DNA from: Saccharopolyspora soli
GTDB lineage: Bacteria; Actinomycetota; Actinomycetes; Mycobacteriales; Pseudonocardiaceae
NCBI RefSeq assembly: GCF_022678645.1
Contig: NZ_JALBWV010000008.1
Span: 62,001-126,000 of the forward strand
Length of the DNA stretch: 64,000 bases
Reading direction: 5' to 3'
Shown piece by piece: positions 1-8,232 of the stretch; within the stretch, counting starts at the first letter, position 1; each line of letters begins with the position of its first letter. The notes under the pieces are model-generated. The model was not told the DNA's origin. It was given only the letters and a program-made list of their open reading frames with translations, and did no database searches. Position numbers and translations under genes: made by a program.

Positions 1-108
1 TTCGAGGGCTGCTACGCCCACTTCACCGACCAATTCCCCCGCAGTTCATCAGTTGTTCCCTCAAGTGATCGCTCGCCGGGCCGATTCCCGGCCCGGCGAG
101 CGCGATAG
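1..108 (+). CDS. C-terminal fragment of an unidentified protein (5' end outside window)
   Basis: The first 14 codons in frame 1 have almost exclusively G/C third positions, which fits real actinomycete coding sequence, and read FEGCYAHFTDQFPR. The frame stays open to a TAG at 106-108, but codon preference is lost after about base 42 and the end runs through a hairpin. Another frame stops at 66-68, just before that hairpin. The gene is not identifiable, and the true stop and even the frame are uncertain. Confidence 0.3.
   Translation, partial: FEGCYAHFTDQFPRSSSVVPSSDRSPGRFPARRAR
70..102. terminator. Hairpin between convergent genes
   Basis: A perfect 14-bp GC-rich stem (70-83 pairing with 89-102) with a 5-base ATTCC loop. 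It lies between the end of the left-hand gene and the 3' end of the peptidase gene on the minus strand. There is no U-tract, as is usual in actinomycetes, so a bidirectional terminator is likely but inferred. Confidence 0.55.
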
Positions 109-130
109 GCGGTCCGCCGCGCGGCTGATT

Positions 131-1171
131 TCAGTTGCGGTAGAAGCGCGTCTCGATGTCGCCGGAGTCGGTGACCCAGGCGTACTTGACGGTGCCGATG
201 CGGGGCACGGTGAAGTCACCGTTGCGGTCCAACGCGATCAGCGCACCATCGCCGCCGACGCGGGCGACCCGGTCGATCGCGGCCTGCGCCGCTCGGGTCA
301 CGTCCAGGTTCCGGTGCTCCATCTGCACCGCCACCTCGCGCGCCGCGTTCGCCCGGATGAACGCCTCGCCGGTACCGGTGCCGGAGACGGCGACGAACTG
401 GCTGTCGGCGTAGGTTCCGGCCCCGGCGATCGGTGAGTCGCCGATCCGGCCGACCATCTTGTTGGTCAGGCCACCGGTCGAGGTGGCCGCGGCGAGGTCA
501 CCGTGCGAGTCGACGGCGATCGCGCCGACCGTGCCGTGCTCCTCCTCGCTGACGCTGGCGGTCTTCTTGGCCTCCAGCAACGAATCCCAGCGTTCCTGCG
601 TCCAGTAGTAGTCCTGGGTCACCGTCTCGATGCCGCGGCTGGCGGCGAAATCGTCCGCACCTTCACCGGCGATCAGCACGTGCGGTGTTTCGTCCATCAC
701 CAGCCGCGCGGCCTTGATCGGGTTCTTGACGTTCTCCACTCCGGCGACGGCGCCCACGTCAAGATTCCGTCCGTCCATGATGGACGCGTCGAGCTGGTTC
801 TCGCCATCGGTGTTGAACACCGCGCCGCGACCGGCGTTGCACAGCGGGTTGTCCTCCATCACGACGACGGCGGCCTGCACCGCGTCGACGGCTCGCCCGC
901 CGCTGTCCAACACGCGGTAGCCAGCCTGGACGGCCTGCTGGAACATTTCCTCGTACGCTGCCCCGAGTTCGGGAGGGGTTTCCGCGCGGTCCAGTGCACT
1001 AGTTCCACAGTGGACGGCGAGGCTGACGTTGTGCGCTTCGGCTTCGGACGGGCGATCTGCGGGCTTGAGAGCCCACCCGGAACTGGCGCTCGACACGCCG
1101 AGAACCAGCACTGGTACGGCTAGCACGCAGCTCAGCACGGCCAGGCTGCGCCGCTTGGCACCGCTGGACAT
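131..1171 (-). CDS. Secreted isoaspartyl peptidase / L-asparaginase (Ntn-hydrolase)
   Basis: A 346-residue member of the type-2 asparaginase (isoaspartyl aminopeptidase/glycosylasparaginase) family, which cleaves itself before the catalytic Thr and hydrolyses isoaspartyl dipeptides or asparagine. Residues 1-33 form an N-terminal signal peptide (KRR followed by a hydrophobic segment), so it is probably exported. Family landmarks are NPLCNAGRGAVFNTDG (about 108-123), the autocleavage/nucleophile motif HGTVGAIA with Thr214, and STGGLTNKMVGRIGDSP after it. The ATG at 1171 is preceded by GGAGGAG. Length is normal for a secreted family member. The exact substrate cannot be told from sequence. Confidence 0.87.
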   Translation of the reverse strand: MSSGAKRRSLAVLSCVLAVPVLVLGVSSASSGWALKPADRPSEAEAHNVSLAVHCGTSALDRAETPPELGAAYEEMFQQAVQAGYRVLDSGGRAVDAVQAAVVVMEDNPLCNAGRGAVFNTDGENQLDASIMDGRNLDVGAVAGVENVKNPIKAARLVMDETPHVLIAGEGADDFAASRGIETVTQDYYWTQERWDSLLEAKKTASVSEEEHGTVGAIAVDSHGDLAAATSTGGLTNKMVGRIGDSPIAGAGTYADSQFVAVSGTGTGEAFIRANAAREVAVQMEHRNLDVTRAAQAAIDRVARVGGDGALIALDRNGDFTVPRIGTVKYAWVTDSGDIETRFYRN

Positions 1172-1364
1172 CGGGTCTCCTCCCCGGTCATTTGCTACCT
1201 GGGATTACTCGAACAGAGTCCGACTGGTCGAACAAGGCCCGAACGGTGGAATATGGTCCGAAGTCGGCGCAGCCTTCGGGCGTGAATATCCTCAGTGGAC
1301 AGTGTCCTCGAGTGCGGATGTCCGGCGGGGCGCTGAGCGCCCGGCCGAACACTTGCTGGTCCCG

Positions 1365-1619
1365 TCACGGGCTGGCGCCAGCGAAACCCGCCAGCATCAT
1401 CAACGTGAGCACCAGCAGCACGGCGAACACGGTCAGCGGCGGGCCGAGAACCGTGCGCGCGACGGCCATCAGCCCCTCGACCGCGCGGCGCAGCACGACC
1501 GCGGCGGCGATCAGGGCGATCACGATGCCGACCAGCATTCCTTGCAGGACACCGGATAGCGGTGCGGCGGCGATCAGGGGATCGGTTGCGGCCAGCACCG
1601 CCGGAGGTATTGTGTACAC
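1365..1619 (-). CDS. Small two-helix membrane protein of unknown function
   Basis: An 84-residue protein starting at a GTG (1619) with AAGGGAG 7 bases upstream. Two hydrophobic segments (about residues 22-42 and 60-80) are separated by a short basic loop containing LRRAVEG, and the protein ends in GFAGASP. It looks like a small helical-hairpin membrane protein. No family is recognised. The frame is open further upstream, but that part is low in plausibility and the GTG has the only good ribosome site. Confidence 0.5.
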   Translation of the reverse strand: MYTIPPAVLAATDPLIAAAPLSGVLQGMLVGIVIALIAAAVVLRRAVEGLMAVARTVLGPPLTVFAVLLVLTLMMLAGFAGASP

Positions 1620-1785
1620 GGCGAGCTCCCTTGTTCGTGGGTGGTAACCCGGATTGCGGGGTTCGTTACTCGCGCAGCACCCCCGGTCGCGACCAAACGA
1701 TGTCCGGGGGTGTCTGCGTTTCAGTCGGCGATCCGCCGACCGCGTGCTCTCCGTTGAGCGAGGTGGGACCACCTCCCCACATGGC

Positions 1786-1953
1786 GGTTTCACTACTTCA
1801 GTGAATCTTCGCCACGATGGTGAAACGCGACGCGATCAGATTACGACTACACTCTGTGAGAGGTCAACGTCTGAACGGCGTTTTGGCTTGCTGTGCCGAA
1901 GAAAGAGTGCCAGTATGCGCTGGTCTTCACTGCTTTGGTGAAATTTGGTGAAA
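1786..1953. promoter_or_regulatory. Repeated GGTGAAA/GTTTCAC motifs upstream of the XRE gene
   Basis: The region before the XRE regulator holds GGTTTCAC (1786-1793), GGTGAAAC (1819-1826) and two exact tandem 10-bp copies of TTTGGTGAAA (1934-1953) ending 30 bases before the ATG. Inverted and direct copies of one half-site in front of a helix-turn-helix gene suggest an autoregulatory operator array. This is inference from sequence only. Confidence 0.45.
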
Positions 1954-1983
1954 TTTTGGAGTCCAAGTGAAGGAGACGGCGTG

Positions 1984-3027
1984 ATGGCTCGATCCGGGAG
2001 CCAGAACGGACCGAATCAACTCGCCGCGCGGCTGCGCGAGCTGCGTCGCGGCCGCGGTCTGACCCAGGGGGTGCTGGCCCGCGCGCTCGGTGTTGGGGTT
2101 TCCAGCATCTCGTCCTGGGAGAGCGGCGCGAAAACCCCGCCGCCGACGCGCCTCGCCGACTACGCCACGTTCTTCGCCACCGAGCGCTCGGCGGTTTCGA
2201 CACCTCCCCGGCTGGTTCCGGCGGACTCGCTGACCGAGGAGGAACGCACCGAGCGCGGGCGGCTGAAACGCGAGCTGGACCGGATGCACGCGACGGCCAG
2301 GCCCGCGGCGGCGTCCTGGAGCGGTACCAGAACGGGTTTCTGGTACTTCCCCGACGGTGGACCGGTGCGCATCGTCTGCGGCAAGCTGCCCGATGCCGAC
2401 CGGCCGCCGTTCGCCTCGGCCAGTAACCACAACTACATGGAGCTCGCCGCGTACGCGGACCTCGATTCGATGGTCGAGCTGTTCGGCCACGTGCGCGCGC
2501 TGAACCCGACCGCCGATGTCCGGCACGCACTGGCGCCGCGGCTGGAATCCGACGACCTGCAGGCACATCTCGTACTGCTCGGCAGCTCCGCCATGAACCA
2601 GTCGACTTCGCCGATCACCAAGCCGATCGACTTCCCGGTGGAGCAGATCAAAGATCCCGCGGAGGTTCAAAACGGCGAGGTCTTCGAGATCCCCGGTGAC
2701 CAGCCGCGACGTTTCGTCCCCCGCTTCACCGACGACGAGCAGCTCATCGAGGACGTCGGCCTGCTCGTCCGCATGCCGAACCCGAACAACATCAGCCGGA
2801 CGCTGACCATCTGCAGCGGGGTGTTCACCCGCGGGGTCTACGGCGCGGTCCGCTGTTTGACCGACGCCACCACCCGCGAACGCAATTATGAATACCTCAC
2901 CGGTAAGTTCGGCGACGCGACGAACTTCGGTCTGCTCATGCGGGTGCGCGTGAGCGACCACGCCACCGCGACACCCGACCTGCACAACCCGCGCATCCGA
3001 CTGCACGAATGGCACCGCATCCAGTGA
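1984..3027 (+). CDS. XRE-family helix-turn-helix protein with conserved C-terminal domain
   Basis: A 347-residue protein. Residues about 10-60 are an XRE/Cro-type HTH (LAARLRELRRGRGLTQ... and SSISSWESG). A linker follows, and then a ~220-residue C-terminal domain (about 115-340) with FPDGGPVRIVCG, YADLDSMVELFGHVRALNP and DLQAHLVLLGS, a Rossmann-like pattern seen in many actinobacterial XRE proteins but not assigned a function here. AAGGAG precedes the ATG at 1984; a GTG one codon upstream is also possible. It overlaps the next gene by 4 bases (GTGA), so the two are translationally coupled. It is probably a ligand-responsive DNA-binding protein. Confidence 0.72.
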   Translation: MARSGSQNGPNQLAARLRELRRGRGLTQGVLARALGVGVSSISSWESGAKTPPPTRLADYATFFATERSAVSTPPRLVPADSLTEEERTERGRLKRELDRMHATARPAAASWSGTRTGFWYFPDGGPVRIVCGKLPDADRPPFASASNHNYMELAAYADLDSMVELFGHVRALNPTADVRHALAPRLESDDLQAHLVLLGSSAMNQSTSPITKPIDFPVEQIKDPAEVQNGEVFEIPGDQPRRFVPRFTDDEQLIEDVGLLVRMPNPNNISRTLTICSGVFTRGVYGAVRCLTDATTRERNYEYLTGKFGDATNFGLLMRVRVSDHATATPDLHNPRIRLHEWHRIQ

Positions 3028-4820
3028 GCCCCCTCCCTTCCCCGCCCTGCCGGGACACGCACCGGGAACTGCTGCGGCGCGTGCCCGGCACATCCGGTCG
3101 CGATCTCGACGCCGTCGTCGTGGCCGCCACCTGGTCAGCCGAGCGAGTCGCGGACGCCGCCGAGCTCGCGGCGTGGCTGGACGCGACCTTGGTGGTTATG
3201 TGCAGCCGTTCGGTTTCCGCGACCGAGATCGCGGACGTGGTGAGCCGGTCGCCGGAACTGCGGTGGCTGGCGATCGACCTGCCCGCCGGGTACCAACACC
3301 ACCTGCTCGACGCCGCCACCTCGCGGGCTACCGAAGTCAAGGTGGACCGGCTCGGGGATCTCAGCCTCAAGCGAAACCTCGGCCTGCTGCTGGCGAAGCT
3401 GCTCGGCTGGCACTCGGTGCTGTTCCTGGACGAGGACATCACAGGTCTCGACGTCGACGAGGTGTGGCACGCCGCGGCCGGATTGGGCGACCTCGACGTG
3501 GTCGGCCTGGAAGTCGCCGACTTCCCGGACAATTCCGTGGTCTGCCACGCCCATCGCCTCAGCGGCGGTCACCAGGAGACCTTCGTCAGCGGGTCCGCCC
3601 TGCTGGTCGCCGCGGATCGGGTGGAATCGTTCTTCCCGGAGATCTACAACGAGGACTGGCTGTTCTTCTTCGACGCCGTGCTCCGGCGGTCGGTCGGTCG
3701 GTCCGGCACCGCCACCCAGTTCGCCTACGAGCCGTTCCGCAATCCGGGCCGGGCCGCGGGGGAGGAGTTCGGCGACGTCTTCGCCGAGGGTCTGATGGAA
3801 CTGGCGCACCGCCGACTCCCGGCCACCGCGGCCGACGACGTCGACTACTGGCGCCGATACCTGGCCCGGCGCGCGGAGTTCATCCGGCAGATCTGCGACC
3901 GCGTCGCGAACCTGCAATCATCCCCATTGCGCCCCCAGGCTATGGGGGCGCTGGAAGCTGCCGAACAACGGCGTGCCATGATCACGCCGCAAATCTGCGC
4001 CGCCTACCTGCGGACTTGGCGCAGGGATCTGACCGAGTGGGCTGCCCGCCTGCACGACCTGCCAAAAGCGGTGTCGTTCAGCTCCGCCCTGCGGCTGCTC
4101 GGCCTTGCCGGGCAGGCCATTTCGCCCGCACTTGAAAAGCCCGTTCAGAAGGGGACGGTCATGTCACTACAGAGCGCGGAGATCGCCACGCTGTCCCGGG
4201 TCGCCCCAACGGCCCAGATCGGCGCTCCGTACCGGATGCTCCAGGAAGGCACCTGGCAGCGGCTGGGGCGACCCACGGAGATCGGTGCGGGCTGCGACAT
4301 CGGTCATTTCTGCGTCATCGGCGAGGAGGCGCGACTCGGCGATGGCACCATTGTGGACACCTACTGCCTGGTCGAGGGTGGCGCGACGATCGGCGAACGG
4401 GTGGTCATCACCCACCGCGCCTCGGTCGGTGCCAGGGCCGTCGTCGGCGACGACAGCGTCATCGGCTGTTCGCTGATCTGCGAGCGCAGCCAGGTCGGCA
4501 AGAACTGCCGGGTGTTCGGCGACCTCGTGCACCGCCAGCTCGATCCCACCAAGCCGTGGGACGCGCCGGAAGCCGAAGAGGCCGCGCCGATCCTGGAGGA
4601 CAACGTGTTCGTCGGTTGGGGCGCGACGGTGGTCGGCGGTATCACGATCGGACGCGGCAGCTACGTCTGCGCGGGTGCGACGGTCACCAAGGACATCTCC
4701 CCAGGGCAGATCGTGACCGGCGTCAACGAGGTGCACAATCCCACCGAGTGGCAAGGCGCGCTGGCCAAGTCGGACTTCTTCCCGGTGCAGAGCCCCGAAT
4801 TCCCAGCTGTCGCATCCTGA
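3024..4820 (+). CDS. Glycosyltransferase-like / left-handed beta-helix acyltransferase fusion
   Basis: About 598 residues from the GTG that overlaps the upstream stop; an ATG 15 bases earlier (3009) is an alternative. The N-terminal half (about 20-370) has a GT-A-like layout: an alpha/beta start, LFLDEDI as a DxD-like metal site (about 138-144), and a YNEDWLFFFDAV motif resembling the acceptor/base region of family-2 glycosyltransferases. The C-terminal half (about 385-598) is a hexapeptide-repeat beta-helix with ending motifs GGITIGRGSYVCAGATVTKD typical of acetyl/acyltransferases. A bifunctional surface-sugar enzyme is likely. Substrates are unknown, and co-transcription with an XRE regulator is unusual. 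Confidence 0.65.
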   Translation: MSPLPSPPCRDTHRELLRRVPGTSGRDLDAVVVAATWSAERVADAAELAAWLDATLVVMCSRSVSATEIADVVSRSPELRWLAIDLPAGYQHHLLDAATSRATEVKVDRLGDLSLKRNLGLLLAKLLGWHSVLFLDEDITGLDVDEVWHAAAGLGDLDVVGLEVADFPDNSVVCHAHRLSGGHQETFVSGSALLVAADRVESFFPEIYNEDWLFFFDAVLRRSVGRSGTATQFAYEPFRNPGRAAGEEFGDVFAEGLMELAHRRLPATAADDVDYWRRYLARRAEFIRQICDRVANLQSSPLRPQAMGALEAAEQRRAMITPQICAAYLRTWRRDLTEWAARLHDLPKAVSFSSALRLLGLAGQAISPALEKPVQKGTVMSLQSAEIATLSRVAPTAQIGAPYRMLQEGTWQRLGRPTEIGAGCDIGHFCVIGEEARLGDGTIVDTYCLVEGGATIGERVVITHRASVGARAVVGDDSVIGCSLICERSQVGKNCRVFGDLVHRQLDPTKPWDAPEAEEAAPILEDNVFVGWGATVVGGITIGRGSYVCAGATVTKDISPGQIVTGVNEVHNPTEWQGALAKSDFFPVQSPEFPAVAS

Positions 4821-4879
4821 GGAGCCTGACCGCACCGGCCGGAATCCTTCGGCGGGCACTTGTTCGCGGGTAACACCTC

Positions 4880-4920
4880 AAGGGCGCCTTCCACCGAGCA
4901 GTGCGGTGGAAGGCGCCCTT
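4880..4920. terminator. Strong hairpin after the XRE/glycosyltransferase operon
   Basis: A perfect 16-bp inverted repeat, AAGGGCGCCTTCCACC (4880-4895) with its complement at 4905-4920 and a 9-base loop, 59 bases after the operon stop. Its layout (AAGGG-G-GCC arm at a gene end) matches the hairpins at 11176 and 49636. Probable intrinsic terminator. Confidence 0.75.
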
Positions 4921-5058
4921 CGCGTCGGGACCTGGGGCCGCTGCGACCGAATCCGAGGAAGTTCGTCGATACGGACGAAGATCGTTACCTGCCGGTATAA
5001 CATCCTTACCCAGAGCAACAGCGAGCCTTGCCGCTCTCTTCGAGTCAGGACCCTGCCC

Positions 5059-5685
5059 ATGCCTCAGCGCGCCAACGATCAAGGCGAGTCGGCGAAGAAG
5101 CGCAAGCTCGGGACCATCGCGAGTGTCTGTGCCATCGTCGCGGTGCCCATCACAGCTGGCACCTGGTTCTTCCCCGACATTCGGCAGCTGTTGTTCGGAG
5201 GTTCGTCCGGTGCGCAGCCCTCGCCGGGTTCCTCTTCGCCGTCGCTCGCCCTGAAGTTCACCGATGAAGACGGATCATGCCTGGGCCAGATGATCGATTT
5301 CGACGCGGTGGAAGGCGACCGGGTCCGCAACCCGCTGGAGCCCTACGCCGAAGTCCCCGACGGCACCGACCTGATCTGGGACACCTGTGACGGTTCCTTC
5401 AACATCACCGGTCACCGGACCGCCGCGAGCGTAGCCCGGATGGGCAAGGACAACGAGCCGAACAGGGACGACTGCCAGCGCGCGGTGGCGCGTGCGCCGG
5501 ACAGGGTCGACTGGGCCTACGAACCCAACTCGAACAGCGTCGAATCCGGCCCGGACGGCGATCTCGGGGCGGGTTCGTCCTTCTGCATCGAGACGTCCGG
5601 CGGTCTGCTGGTCCAGCTGCGGATCACGCAGGGCCCGACAACCCGGAGTGTTCCCGTCGTCGAAACCACCGTTTGGAATCCTTGA
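5059..5685 (+). CDS. Membrane-anchored extracytoplasmic protein of unknown function
   Basis: A 208-residue protein: a basic cytoplasmic start (MPQRANDQGESAKKRKLG), one transmembrane helix at about residues 19-38, a short Gly/Pro/Ser-rich linker (GSSGAQPSPGSSSPS) and an outer domain with four Cys that could form disulphides (SCLGQ, DTCDG, DDCQR, SFCIE). This is a type-II membrane topology common in actinomycete surface or sensor-partner proteins. No family is recognised. The ATG at 5059 is chosen because the frame upstream runs through the terminator hairpin. Confidence 0.6.
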   Translation: MPQRANDQGESAKKRKLGTIASVCAIVAVPITAGTWFFPDIRQLLFGGSSGAQPSPGSSSPSLALKFTDEDGSCLGQMIDFDAVEGDRVRNPLEPYAEVPDGTDLIWDTCDGSFNITGHRTAASVARMGKDNEPNRDDCQRAVARAPDRVDWAYEPNSNSVESGPDGDLGAGSSFCIETSGGLLVQLRITQGPTTRSVPVVETTVWNP

Positions 5686-5737
5686 TCAGGAAATCCGCAC
5701 GAACACCGGGACGCGCAGGTTTGCCCAGCGGTGCTCA

Positions 5738-6820
5738 TCACCGCGCGGCGGTGGTGCTGCCGCTCATCAGGCGCCGCGTGGTGCGCGGCGAGTAGCTGTC
5801 GCTGTCGCCAGGTGCCACCGCCATCGACCACACCTCCTGCCTGCCGCATTCGCCCCGGCCGCTCGGTGACAGCTGGTCGAGGACTATTTCGCCGAGTCGT
5901 TTTCCGTAGTCCTCAAGGGAAACCTCGAAGCTGGTCAGGGACGGCTCCAGGTACTCGCAGACCGGGTTCTTGCGGAAGCCGACCACCGCCAGGTCCCGTC
6001 CCGGTCGCACCCCCGCTCGGTGCAGTCGCCGGTACAGGCCGAGCGCCAGGGTTTCCTGGGCGAGCACCACCGCCGTCGGGCAGACCGGCATCTCCAGCAG
6101 GTGTTCCGCCAGCATTGCGCCGCCTTCGGGGGAGTCCGGAACCCGGATTTCCCAGGTGTGCTCCACCGGCACGTCGTGCTCGGCCAGGGTCCGCCGGTAG
6201 CCGTGGATGAACTCCGACGTGCTGTTGATGTCGCGGTCGTCGGAGGCGAGCGCGATCCGTTCGTGGCCGAGCGCGAGGAGTCGCTCGACCGACTGCGCGG
6301 CCACACCTTCGAAGTCGAGATCGAGCCACGCATGCTCGGCCGTACCGCCCCGACCGAGCGTGACGAACGGAACCGCGCGCTCGGCTAGGAACTCGACGCG
6401 CCGATCGGCCGGACGCGTGTTGGAGATGATGAAGGCATCGGCGACGTGCCGGTCCACCGCGTTGACCAGGAACTGGTCGGGATCGGTCGACGGCCCCACG
6501 GGCAGCAGCATCAGGTCGAGCGACTGCGTGGCCAGTACCTGCTGGAGCCCGTTGCACAAGCTGAAGTAGAAGGTCTCGCCCATCTCCGTGCGGGCGGTAT
6601 TCGTTTGCATGACAAGCGCCACGGTGCCGGTGATGCCCCGGCGGAGCGTGCGCCCGGAGTGGTTGGGCTGGTAGCCGAGCCGCTCGGCGGCCGCCCTGAC
6701 CCGCGCCCGCGTCTCGGCGCTCACCTCGGCCCGCGAGTTCATCGCTCGGGAGACCGTGCTGATCGACATGCCGAGCTCTGCGGCTAGCTCGCGGATTCCG
6801 ATTCCGCCCTTCCGTCCCAC
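5738..6820 (-). CDS. LacI-family transcriptional repressor
   Basis: A 360-residue protein with an N-terminal LacI HTH (GIRELAAELGMSISTVSRAMN, about 6-26), the hinge YQPNHSGRTLRRG, and a periplasmic-binding-protein-like sugar-sensing domain (about 65-335). It starts at a GTG (6820); the frame is open for about 1.3 kb further only because of codon bias. It is divergent from the transporter/enolase/glucosidase genes, and the 100-bp gap holds a LacI-type palindrome. It most likely represses those genes until a sugar or sugar acid binds. Confidence 0.87.
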   Translation of the reverse strand: MGRKGGIGIRELAAELGMSISTVSRAMNSRAEVSAETRARVRAAAERLGYQPNHSGRTLRRGITGTVALVMQTNTARTEMGETFYFSLCNGLQQVLATQSLDLMLLPVGPSTDPDQFLVNAVDRHVADAFIISNTRPADRRVEFLAERAVPFVTLGRGGTAEHAWLDLDFEGVAAQSVERLLALGHERIALASDDRDINSTSEFIHGYRRTLAEHDVPVEHTWEIRVPDSPEGGAMLAEHLLEMPVCPTAVVLAQETLALGLYRRLHRAGVRPGRDLAVVGFRKNPVCEYLEPSLTSFEVSLEDYGKRLGEIVLDQLSPSGRGECGRQEVWSMAVAPGDSDSYSPRTTRRLMSGSTTAAR

Positions 6821-6853
6821 GCGCCCATCTTGCCATGTGGAGCCACTACCGCG

Positions 6854-6869
6854 CCGAAAACGTTTCCGG
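6854..6869. promoter_or_regulatory. Candidate LacI-family operator
   Basis: CCGAAAACGTTTCCGG is a near-palindrome around a central CG, with 14 of 16 positions symmetric, as in LacI/GalR operators. It sits 34 bases from the repressor start and about 54 bases before the MFS start, so it could control both. Confidence 0.65.
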
Positions 6870-6922
6870 TACTGTCTCGGCCGGCACTTCAGGTGCCACC
6901 TGCAAAACCCAACGGAGGGTCG

Positions 6923-8230
6923 ATGTCCGAGTCGCAAATCGTCCGGAAGCTGTCGATGAGGCTGCTTCCCGTTCTCATCGCCGGTTACTTCATCGCGATC
7001 ATCGACCGCGCCAACCTGGGGATCGCCGCGCTCACCATGAACGCCGACCTGGGCATCAGCGCCGTTGCCTTCGGTGTGGCGGCCAGCGTCTTCTTCGTTC
7101 CCTACGTCGTGCTGGAGGTGCCGTCCAACCTGGCGCTCGCCAGGTTCGGGGCCCGGTGGTGGCTCGCGCGCATCATGGTCACCTGGGGGATCATCGCCGC
7201 GGCCCACGCCCTGGTCTGGGACGTGCCGAGCCTGTACGTGGCCCGCGCCCTGCTCGGCGCCGCCGAGGCTGGCTTCTTCCCCGGCGTGATCTTCTACCTC
7301 ACGTTGTGGTTCCCCGCCGCCTACCGCGGTCGCATCATGGCCGCCTTCACCGCGGGCATCCCGATCGCGTTGATCATCGGCACACCGTTGTCGGGTCTGC
7401 TGCTCAACCTCGAAGGATGGCTCGGCCTGCACGGTTGGCAGTGGCTGTACGTCATCGAGGGACTGCCAGCGGTGCTGCTGGGCGTGCTGATCCCGTTCGT
7501 CGTGCCGGGCACACCGGAGAAGGCGAAGTTCCTGACCGCGGAGGAGCGGACCTGGCTGGTCGAGACGTTGGCGCGGGAACGACGCGAACGCGAGGCCACC
7601 AGCGGTCGCGGCCACGGGCTCCTCAAGGTCCTGCTCAGCGCTCAGGTGATCATGTTCGCGGTCGCCTACTACGGGCTGACCAACCTCAACGGCGCTGTCA
7701 GCACCTTCCTGCCGCAGATCCTCAAGCCGTTCGGGCTGAGCAACACCGCGACTACCTTCATCGCCGCCGTCCCGTACCTGTTCGGCCTGGTCGGGATGCT
7801 CGTGCTCGGCCGCCTCGCCGACCGGTCCGGCAGACGCGCGTTCAGCCTCTACCTGGCACTCGCCATCTCGTTGGTGGGCCTGGTGGGTGCGGCCGAATTC
7901 AGCGTGCCGATCATCAAGTTGGCGATGCTGTGCGTGACGTCCTTCGGGGTGTTCGGTGTCCTGCCGGTCTTCTGGGGCCTGCCCACCGCGATGCTGACCG
8001 GGGCGGCGGCCGCTGGCGGCATCGCGCTCATCAACGCGCTCGGCAACCTCTCCAGCGTCGTCAACCCCGCCGTCATCGGCGCCATCCACGAGAAGACCGG
8101 CGACTTCAACGGCGGCTTGCTCTGGCTCGCTGGCATGTCGGTGCTGTCCATGATCGCGTTGACGATCATCCTCACCGTCTGGCGGCCGACGCGGCGAACT
8201 GAGGCGCCGACCTCCGGTCAGGCGGTGTAG
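6923..8230 (+). CDS. MFS transporter, anion:cation symporter (ACS) type
   Basis: A 435-residue 12-helix major facilitator. The start IAGYFIAIIDRANLGIA and ARALLGAAEAGFFPGVIFY are hallmarks of the ACS subfamily, which imports sugar acids such as galactonate, tartrate or glucarate with protons. GGAGGG precedes the ATG at 6923. It is first in a likely operon with the enolase-superfamily dehydratase (2-bp gap) and the GH13 glucosidase, and divergent from the LacI repressor. Sugar-acid uptake feeding the dehydratase is the natural reading; the actual substrate is unknown. Confidence 0.85.
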   Translation: MSESQIVRKLSMRLLPVLIAGYFIAIIDRANLGIAALTMNADLGISAVAFGVAASVFFVPYVVLEVPSNLALARFGARWWLARIMVTWGIIAAAHALVWDVPSLYVARALLGAAEAGFFPGVIFYLTLWFPAAYRGRIMAAFTAGIPIALIIGTPLSGLLLNLEGWLGLHGWQWLYVIEGLPAVLLGVLIPFVVPGTPEKAKFLTAEERTWLVETLARERREREATSGRGHGLLKVLLSAQVIMFAVAYYGLTNLNGAVSTFLPQILKPFGLSNTATTFIAAVPYLFGLVGMLVLGRLADRSGRRAFSLYLALAISLVGLVGAAEFSVPIIKLAMLCVTSFGVFGVLPVFWGLPTAMLTGAAAAGGIALINALGNLSSVVNPAVIGAIHEKTGDFNGGLLWLAGMSVLSMIALTIILTVWRPTRRTEAPTSGQAV

Positions 8231-8232
8231 CC

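Noticed and set aside
6821..8089. A long N-terminal extension of the LacI regulator reading through the MFS gene on the other strand
   Set aside because: The extension is antisense to a clear transporter gene and lacks motifs; the GTG at 6820 starts directly before the HTH.
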